Positions 1 to 3,986 of a stretch of 6,160 bases of DNA are shown here, piece after piece (within the stretch, counting starts at the first letter, position 1; each line of letters opens with the position of its first letter). This stretch comes from Treponema sp. (lineage in GTDB: Bacteria > Spirochaetota > Spirochaetia > Treponematales > Breznakiellaceae). The notes under the pieces were generated by a model, which was not told the origin of the DNA, did no database searches, and was given only the letters and a program-made list of their open reading frames with translations. Location: positions 1-6,160 of the forward strand of contig JAIRRF010000163.1 in NCBI GenBank assembly GCA_031256115.1, in the 5' to 3' direction. A program made the translations under genes and the position numbers.

Positions 1-64
1 TAAGGTTTATGCGGGATCTAAACATCCACATATTGCACAGAATCCCCAAACAATTAATCTGTAG
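1..64 (+). CDS. rplM: 50S ribosomal protein L13, C-terminal end (partial)
   Basis: Codons read from base 2 to the TAG at 62-64 give KVYAGSKHPHIAQNPQTINL. This matches the conserved end of ribosomal protein L13, where a Lys-Val-Tyr-Ala-Gly stretch is followed by His-Pro-His and Ala-Gln-x-Pro. L13 is an early-assembling protein of the large ribosomal subunit. Only about 20 residues are present; the rest lies off the left edge. The next gene is rpsI, 9 nt after the stop, which is the classic bacterial rplM-rpsI pair and supports the call. The two are almost certainly co-transcribed. Confidence 0.93.
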   Translation, partial: KVYAGSKHPHIAQNPQTINL

Positions 65-67
65 AGG
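63..67 (+). promoter_or_regulatory. Ribosome binding site of rpsI overlapping the rplM stop
   Basis: AGAGG lies 6 nt before the GTG start of rpsI, and its first two bases belong to the rplM TAG stop codon. This spacing supports the GTG at 74 as the S9 start. The overlap suggests translational coupling of L13 and S9, whose synthesis is balanced in bacteria. Confidence 0.7.
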
Positions 68-73
68 TACATT

Positions 74-466
74 GTGATAAAGAATTTTGGAATTGGAACC
101 GGAAGAAGGAAAACATCTGTAGCCAGGGTATATATCCGGGAAGGATCGGGTAAAATCGCAATAAACGGCAAAGAACTGAACCAGTATTTTTTTCAGGGCG
201 AGCATGCCATGATGGTCCGCCAGCCACTAATGGTTACTGCCAGCGAAAATAAATTTGATATACTTATCAATGTCTACGGCGGCGGTTCCAACGGTCAGGC
301 CGGAGCCTGCCGTCATGGTTTGGCCCGGGCGCTTTGCCAGATTGACCAGAATAACGTAATTTCATTGCGGAATAACGGTTTTCTTACCAGGGACCCGCGG
401 ATGGTAGAAAGGAAAAAATACGGAAAACGGGGCGCCAGACGCCGCTTCCAGTTCAGCAAGCGTTAA
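74..466 (+). CDS. rpsI: 30S ribosomal protein S9
   Basis: This 130-residue protein has the full S9/uS9 signature and the usual bacterial length. Residues 8-19 (GTGRRKTSVARV) are the conserved N-terminal motif. Residues 69-87 contain the glycine-rich GGG...NGQAGACRHGLARAL block. Residues 107-130 form the basic tail (DPRMVERKKYGKRGARRRF...SKR), which in known ribosomes reaches towards the P-site tRNA through its final lysine and arginine. The start is GTG, chosen because it begins the conserved region and follows an AGAGG site. It is the second gene of the rplM-rpsI pair. The terminal SKR is the normal S9 end, so the open frame that continues past it in another phase belongs to recX. Nothing is unusual in the protein. 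Confidence 0.98.
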   Translation: MIKNFGIGTGRRKTSVARVYIREGSGKIAINGKELNQYFFQGEHAMMVRQPLMVTASENKFDILINVYGGGSNGQAGACRHGLARALCQIDQNNVISLRNNGFLTRDPRMVERKKYGKRGARRRFQFSKR

Positions 467-515
467 TTCCCCTCCGGAATATACCTCTGAATACATAAAA
501 GCGGAAAAGACAGCC

Positions 516-929
516 TTGAATCTTATTGCCCGGGCTGAACAATGCAGCAGGGGATTAAAGTGTAAGCTGGAAAAGAAAAAAATTCACCCTGATGTCATTC
601 AATCTGTACTTGATCATATGATAGAACTTGACCTGGTTAACGACCGCCGTTTTGCAGAGTTGTGGCTAAAAGGTAAAATCAACAATGGAACCAGGGGCCC
701 GTATATGCTCATGCTCCTCCTTAGAGCCCGTGGTATTGATCAGAATACTGCAAAAGCGGCTCTGGCCACAGCGCTTACACAGGAAACCGAGAAAGATTTG
801 CTTCAGCGCAACCTGGAAAAAAAAGCTTTTAAAAATTCTACAAACCCAAAAACGGCAATCCGGCTTTTTCTTAAGAAACAGGGCTTTTCTGCTGATGTAA
901 TTAATCAATATTTTGAAGAGCTGAATTAA
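516..929 (+). CDS. recX: RecX-family recombination regulator (start uncertain)
   Basis: The 137-residue product resembles RecX, a small all-helical protein built of three-helix repeats that binds RecA filaments and modulates recombination and the SOS response. Seen here are the first-repeat pattern LIARAEQ...KLEKKKI, the family hallmark ELDLVNDRRFAELW (residues about 38-51), a TRGPYMLMLLLRARGI block (about 59-74), and the C-terminal repeat IRLFLKKQGFSADVINQYFEEL. RecX proteins are usually about 150-200 residues, so this one is short at the N-terminus. TTG at 516 is the only conventional start before the conserved core, but it falls inside what looks like the first helix, and in-frame codons upstream (AEKTA) fit the family. 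The same frame is open back to about 408, inside rpsI. The gene follows rpsI by 49 nt and is probably transcribed with it. Its TAA overlaps the stop of the convergent dehydrogenase-like gene. The family call is firm; the start is not. Confidence 0.85.
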   Translation: MNLIARAEQCSRGLKCKLEKKKIHPDVIQSVLDHMIELDLVNDRRFAELWLKGKINNGTRGPYMLMLLLRARGIDQNTAKAALATALTQETEKDLLQRNLEKKAFKNSTNPKTAIRLFLKKQGFSADVINQYFEELN

Positions 930-2065
930 AAGGCCTGCTTTAATAAATCATATGCGTCATCGGTGGAGACAGTCCAGGGAGTAAAGGCGGCAAATTCCAG
1001 GTTTCGTGCTGTTTCTGCAACAGATACCAGTCGATCCAGAGAAAGGTTATAGTTCTTAAAACTATTTGGGATTTTAAGGATCTCTCTCCGGCGGCGTATG
1101 GATTCCACAGCCATGCTGGCTGATTCTCCCACAGGAACTCCCGTGGTTGCTTCGCCCATTAGTGCGGCAATTTTTGCCATCTTTTCCGGTCTGGCGGTAA
1201 CAAGCTTTTCCAAAATATTGGGCAATATTATGGTAGAACACCAGGATTTGGCGATGGGAAAACGGCTGTTTAAAGCAAAAGCTAAAGCCGTCCCAATGCC
1301 GGGGGCAGAAATAGCACACCCCAAGGCCATTAGAAACCCAGCATTGGCTGTTTCTCCTGTCAAATCAAAATGACTGTTGCCTGCATAAGAGTCTATTATT
1401 TGGGAATAAAGAACTATGGATTGTTCCAATAATGCATCGGATAAAAAAGACGCCTTTGTTGAACAATATGCTTCCACAGATGCACAAAAACCATCGAAAG
1501 CAGCGGTGGAAACAAATTCTCCGGAAAGGGATTCGGAAAGGCTTCCATCCATAATGGCGGTTGTACAAAGTCCCGCCGGCGATTTAACCAGTTTAGCCGA
1601 ATGATCCCTTGGATCTATTGCAATAAAATACCGAGAAAAAAGGAAAGGATCCTGGCTGGTGGTGGGAATGGAAATATATGGAATGTATTCCTTTTGAAGG
1701 CTTGTCCCGTCAAGCAGCTCAAAAATAGACATCCTGGTTTTAACGATCATCGCTGTAATACGGGCAATGGATTGAACTCTTAGGCTCCCAAAGCCAATTA
1801 TTGCCGGGCAACGGGAGCCCTGAGCCAGCACCGCCGCTGACTCTGCCGTGTCCGCAGCGGCCTGAACGGGAATTTCATCAAAAATAATTGTTTCAATACC
1901 GGCATCTTCCAGAATTTCTACAAGCCGCTCTATTCTCCGGTTCTCATGTAATATCTGTTCAGTTATGATAAGGACCCGGCCATACTCGCTGCATTTGGTG
2001 CCGGCACGATTTATCGTATCTATTCCAATTATTATGTCGGGATCCAGTTGAAACGAAATATCCAT
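926..2065 (-). CDS. Iron-containing alcohol dehydrogenase-like protein lacking metal ligands
   Basis: The 379 residues match the length and fold order of the Fe-dependent alcohol dehydrogenase family: an N-terminal dinucleotide-binding half (VLIITEQIL at 31-39, PAIIGFGS at 87-94, IPTTS at 133-137) and a C-terminal helical half (DGFCASVEAY at 191-200, STIILPNILEKL at 277-288). Family members normally reduce aldehydes or ketones with NAD(P)H, using an iron or zinc held by one Asp and three His. Here the Asp remains (D191), but the His four residues on is A195, and the HGMAH and PHG histidines are replaced (about T259, F263 and the 270-272 region). The GGGSxxD loop is GFGSLRV, and the usual GT-S-E after IPTT is absent. 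The gene is intact and full length, so it looks like a maintained non-catalytic homologue or an enzyme with changed chemistry, not a decaying pseudogene. It starts at ATG, 12 nt after flgM, with no clear Shine-Dalgarno. Function is unknown. Confidence 0.8.
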   Translation of the reverse strand: MDISFQLDPDIIIGIDTINRAGTKCSEYGRVLIITEQILHENRRIERLVEILEDAGIETIIFDEIPVQAAADTAESAAVLAQGSRCPAIIGFGSLRVQSIARITAMIVKTRMSIFELLDGTSLQKEYIPYISIPTTSQDPFLFSRYFIAIDPRDHSAKLVKSPAGLCTTAIMDGSLSESLSGEFVSTAAFDGFCASVEAYCSTKASFLSDALLEQSIVLYSQIIDSYAGNSHFDLTGETANAGFLMALGCAISAPGIGTALAFALNSRFPIAKSWCSTIILPNILEKLVTARPEKMAKIAALMGEATTGVPVGESASMAVESIRRRREILKIPNSFKNYNLSLDRLVSVAETARNLEFAAFTPWTVSTDDAYDLLKQAF

Positions 2066-2077
2066 TAATAATAGAGC

Positions 2078-2368
2078 TTACAGACCGAAAGCATCCAAAA
2101 CCTTGTCCGCCGTGGCCCGGATTATTGTATCGTTAATATAAGCAGGATCGTTAATTTTTGCTTTTAATTCTGCAACCCTGGCTTCCCGCACATCCTCGAC
2201 GGTGGAAATCTGTTCCATTATCCGGTACAGTTCCGCCTTTTCTATTGCTTCGGAAGAGAGAGAAATAGAATCACTTTCTTTGCCCTTTTCCACCTGAGCG
2301 CCGCGCCCGGTTTTTTTCCCAGGCTGTACCGGTTCTAAAGGGTTAATCCTGTCAACAGTCATACTCAT
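2078..2368 (-). CDS. flgM: Anti-sigma-28 factor FlgM
   Basis: This small protein (96 residues from the first ATG) matches FlgM, which binds and inhibits the flagellar sigma factor FliA (sigma-28) until the hook-basal body is complete and FlgM is exported. Seen are the N-terminal MTVDRINPLEPV, typical of the family, the DSISLSSEA motif (33-41), and the helical sigma-binding half with VREARVAELKAKI (60-72) followed by TADKVLDAFG near the end. The disordered, Lys/Gly-rich stretch between 15 and 32 is also typical. Two ATGs are possible, at 2368 and 2362. The second begins exactly at the family start and lies 7 nt after an AGGA, while the first has an AGG 6 nt upstream. The gene is 12 nt downstream of rsmI and 12 nt upstream of the dehydrogenase-like gene. 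A sigma-28-type promoter sits just before it. Confidence 0.93.
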   Translation of the reverse strand: MSMTVDRINPLEPVQPGKKTGRGAQVEKGKESDSISLSSEAIEKAELYRIMEQISTVEDVREARVAELKAKINDPAYINDTIIRATADKVLDAFGL

Positions 2369-2369
2369 T

Positions 2370-2380
2370 TCCTGCCTGCC
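2370..2380 (-). promoter_or_regulatory. Repeated Shine-Dalgarno region of flgM
   Basis: On the minus strand the leader reads GGCAGGCAGGA, giving two AGG cores four bases apart. The inner AGGA suits the second ATG (2362) with 7 nt spacing, and the outer AGG suits the first ATG (2368) with 6 nt. This leaves the exact FlgM start ambiguous by two codons. Confidence 0.5.
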
Positions 2381-3097
2381 TTAATTATCGGCATTTCTCA
2401 ATATAAAGTATATACCTGATTTATAATTATAGCCAGATATATAGAGAGTAAATTCACCAATTTGGCGTTCTTTTTTTGAAAAAAAAGCATATATTTCCGC
2501 CGCAGAGCCCCGTTTGTACTCTTCGTGGACTTTGGTCATTTCTCTACCCACACAGACATACCGTTCGTTTCCAAGATCAGCCAGGTCTTCCAAAAGTTTT
2601 AGGATCCTAAAGGGGGATTCAAAAAGAACAAAGGCCCAGCCTGTAGCCAGGAGTTCCATAAGCCGGGTCCTGCGTCGGCCAGTTTTTGGGGACAAAAAAC
2701 CTTCAAAAATCACTGTCTTGTCGCTTCCGCCGGCTGCGGAAATAATTGCGGTGAAAGCCGAAGGCCCCGGAATGGGGATAACTTCGTGACCTGCCGCCGC
2801 AGCCATTGCGGCCAGCCTGGAACCGGGATCACTTAAACCCGGCGTACCGGCATCACTGGCATATGCTGCGGTTTTACCCTTGTTGAGGGCGGCAATCACC
2901 CTGGCGGCGGCGTTTTCTTCGTTCTGGGCCCTGCAGGAAAGAAGTGGTACCCGGATCCCCAGGTGGTTAAAGAGTTTCAGGGTTTGCCGGGTATCTTCAC
3001 AAACTGCTAAATCTATTGATCGAAGAATCTCCACAGCTCTGTATGTCAGGTCTCCCAAGTTTCCTATGGGGGTGCCGATAATATAGAGAACAGCCAC
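2381..3097 (-). CDS. rsmI: 16S rRNA (cytidine-1402-2'-O)-methyltransferase RsmI
   Basis: RsmI methylates the 2'-hydroxyl of C1402 in 16S rRNA with S-adenosylmethionine, in the decoding centre of the small subunit. The 238 residues show the tetrapyrrole-methylase fold motifs in order: GTPIGNLGD (8-16), EDTR (34-37), SDAGTPGLSDPG (81-92), PGPSA (110-114), FEGFL (131-135), REMTKVHEE (185-193) and GEF (214-216). The protein stops soon after the fold, so the C-terminal helical extension of longer homologues (E. coli RsmI is about 286 residues) is missing. The usual His-x-His-Asn-Glu loop after EDTR reads CRAQNEE here. The start is GTG, chosen because VLYIIGTPIGNLGD is the normal N-terminus. No Shine-Dalgarno is visible, and a TATACT ends 7 nt before the start. 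It is the first gene of the presumed rsmI-flgM-dehydrogenase operon. Confidence 0.94.
   Translation of the reverse strand: MAVLYIIGTPIGNLGDLTYRAVEILRSIDLAVCEDTRQTLKLFNHLGIRVPLLSCRAQNEENAAARVIAALNKGKTAAYASDAGTPGLSDPGSRLAAMAAAAGHEVIPIPGPSAFTAIISAAGGSDKTVIFEGFLSPKTGRRRTRLMELLATGWAFVLFESPFRILKLLEDLADLGNERYVCVGREMTKVHEEYKRGSAAEIYAFFSKKERQIGEFTLYISGYNYKSGIYFILRNADN
2385..2412 (-). promoter_or_regulatory. Candidate sigma-28 (FliA) promoter of flgM
   Basis: The minus strand has an exact GCCGATAA (2392 to 2385), the consensus -10 of sigma-28. Twelve bases upstream is TATACTTT (2412 to 2405), which matches 6 of 8 positions of the -35 consensus TAAAGTTT; the usual spacer is 11. Transcription would start near 2378-2380, a short leader before flgM that keeps its ribosome binding site. 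The element covers the last codons and stop of rsmI. In other bacteria flgM is itself partly under sigma-28, which fits. GCCGATAA also occurs by chance in coding sequence elsewhere in this window, so the -35 and position carry the weight. Confidence 0.55.
3055..3081 (+). promoter_or_regulatory. Candidate sigma-28 promoter antisense within rsmI, facing the Cys-rich membrane gene
   Basis: The plus strand has CCAAGTTT at 3055-3062, then exactly 11 bases, then an exact GCCGATAA at 3074-3081. This is 6/8 on the -35 and 8/8 on the -10 of the sigma-28 consensus with canonical spacing. Transcription would begin near 3088 and run into the gene at 3129 with about a 40 nt leader. A caution is that the -10 overlaps the codons for the conserved Ile-Ile-Gly of RsmI, so it could arise by coding constraint. 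Confidence 0.45.
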
Positions 3098-3104
3098 AAT
3101 TATC

Positions 3105-3112
3105 AGTATACT
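3105..3112. promoter_or_regulatory. Palindromic -10 element between divergent genes
   Basis: AGTATACT is its own reverse complement and therefore presents TATACT, a near-consensus sigma-70 -10, on both strands in the 31 bp gap between rsmI and the divergent gene at 3129. For rsmI the start codon would be only about 7 nt after the -10. Upstream -35 matches are poor on both strands (the best on the minus side is TTTCCA with a long 19 nt spacer), so this is a tentative call. Confidence 0.3.
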
Positions 3113-3128
3113 ACGGTAAATAATTGTT

Positions 3129-3569
3129 ATGGAAACATTTCTTCATATATTAATAATGATTCTTATCGGCTTGTTCCTTCTATGGTTCGGCTTTAATTTG
3201 TTTTTTTTCGCCCCCAAAAATCTTTCTGTGCCTGCTTTTAAGCGAAAAAACCGGAGCCTTAAACCCAAAGGTGAAGGAATTCCCGGCGCACCCCGGATTT
3301 GTCCGGTTTGCAGTGCAAAACTGGAAATGGGAGAAAAGGTTAAATCTTCGGCTTTTCCTTCTTCTAATAACGGAGCGGACCGGCTAATGCATATTTCCGG
3401 CTGCATTTATTGCCTGGAAGGGGGCCGCCGCCGGGTCTGTCCGGTCTGTGGAACAGTGCTCCAGAGAATAGAAATACTTATCGCCCGTCTTTTTGAAAAA
3501 CCTGGCCGCTCTCATGTTCATGTCATGGGCTGTACCTGTTGTAAAATACAACACCGGACAAATAATTAA
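3129..3569 (+). CDS. Membrane-anchored protein with duplicated Cys/His zinc-ribbon-like module
   Basis: I do not recognise this 146-residue protein. Residues about 4-28 form one hydrophobic helix, followed by a very basic linker (KRKNRSLKPK, 38-47), which predicts that the rest faces the cytoplasm. The remainder holds two copies of one module: CPVC at 58-61 ending in H88-x2-G-C92-x2-C95, and CPVC at 104-107 ending in H131-x2-G-C135-x2-C138. Each could hold a zinc ion with four cysteines (the conserved His is a fifth candidate), as in zinc ribbons. The distances from CPVC to the His are 27 and 24 residues. The start is the ATG at 3129; no Shine-Dalgarno is seen. It diverges from rsmI and is followed by the receiver gene after 39 nt. 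A candidate sigma-28 promoter points at it. A metal-binding or protein-docking role is likely, but the function is unknown. Confidence 0.8.
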   Translation: METFLHILIMILIGLFLLWFGFNLFFFAPKNLSVPAFKRKNRSLKPKGEGIPGAPRICPVCSAKLEMGEKVKSSAFPSSNNGADRLMHISGCIYCLEGGRRRVCPVCGTVLQRIEILIARLFEKPGRSHVHVMGCTCCKIQHRTNN

Positions 3570-3570
3570 C

Positions 3571-3599
3571 TTGTTATTTTTTTCCATTCTGTTTATACT
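3571..3599 (+). promoter_or_regulatory. Sigma-70-type promoter of the receiver gene
   Basis: TTGTTA (3571-3576), a 17-base spacer and TATACT (3594-3599) make a good housekeeping promoter in the 39 nt gap before the receiver gene. The expected start of transcription, about 3605-3607, is only 2-4 nt before the ATG at 3609, so the transcript would be essentially leaderless. Confidence 0.6.
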
Positions 3600-3608
3600 A
3601 AAATTTAT

Positions 3609-3974
3609 ATGACAAACAAGAAAGTAATTCTGGCCATCGACGACAATATACAGCAGCTTAAATTGTTTCAGGGGATTTTAGTCCCAAAATATGACCTTCG
3701 GATTGTTAAATCTGCATCTGATGCCATGAATTTTATTCATACTAACACAGCGGATCTAATCCTTCTGGATATCGAAATGCCGAACATCTCCGGTTTTGAA
3801 TTCCTTAATGATATAAAGAAAGTACCCAGTTATATGGATGTGCCGGTAATTATTGTCAGCGGCAATACCGGAGAGGCCTTTTTAAGCAAGGCCAGAAATT
3901 CCAGCGCCGTCGATGTTCTGACCAAACCGGTATTACCGGATCAATTGATTGAAACAATAGAAAAGCATCTATAA
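3609..3974 (+). CDS. Stand-alone CheY-like response regulator receiver
   Basis: This 121-residue protein is a single receiver domain with no output domain. It has the acidic pair D11-D12, the phospho-accepting D54 in LLDIEMP, S84 at the switch Thr/Ser position (VSGN) and K106 followed by P107. The aromatic switch residue three positions before the Lys is valine (V103), unlike CheY (Tyr) or most receivers (Tyr/Phe). Single receivers act as phosphate shuttles in multistep relays or bind target proteins directly, as CheY does at the flagellar switch. The next gene, convergent with a 12 nt gap, is a hybrid kinase with an Hpt domain, a plausible partner. The ATG at 3609 is the only start that keeps the first beta strand (KKVILAIDDN). 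There is no Shine-Dalgarno, and a strong -10 lies 9 nt upstream. The family call is safe; the partner is inference. Confidence 0.93.
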   Translation: MTNKKVILAIDDNIQQLKLFQGILVPKYDLRIVKSASDAMNFIHTNTADLILLDIEMPNISGFEFLNDIKKVPSYMDVPVIIVSGNTGEAFLSKARNSSAVDVLTKPVLPDQLIETIEKHL

Positions 3975-3986
3975 AACCTTAATTTG

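Noticed and set aside
466..480. ATTCC...GGAAT hairpin after rpsI
   Set aside because: A 5 bp stem with no T run; too weak for a terminator or a regulatory fold.
1098..1373. Plus-strand open frame antisense to the dehydrogenase-like gene
   Set aside because: Composition follows the codons of the opposite strand; there is no family similarity or start signal.
926..2065. Reading the dehydrogenase-like gene as a pseudogene
   Set aside because: There is no frameshift or internal stop and the length is normal for the family; the changes are confined to active-site and metal-site positions.
3163..3170. Exact GCCGATAA on the minus strand facing rsmI
   Set aside because: The -35 position matches only about 3 of 8 bases, and the motif arises from Ile-Gly codons of the membrane helix in the plus-strand gene.
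3560..3583. AAATAA...TTATTT followed by a T run after the Cys-rich gene
   Set aside because: The stem is A/T only and weak, and it overlaps the better supported -35 of the receiver promoter.
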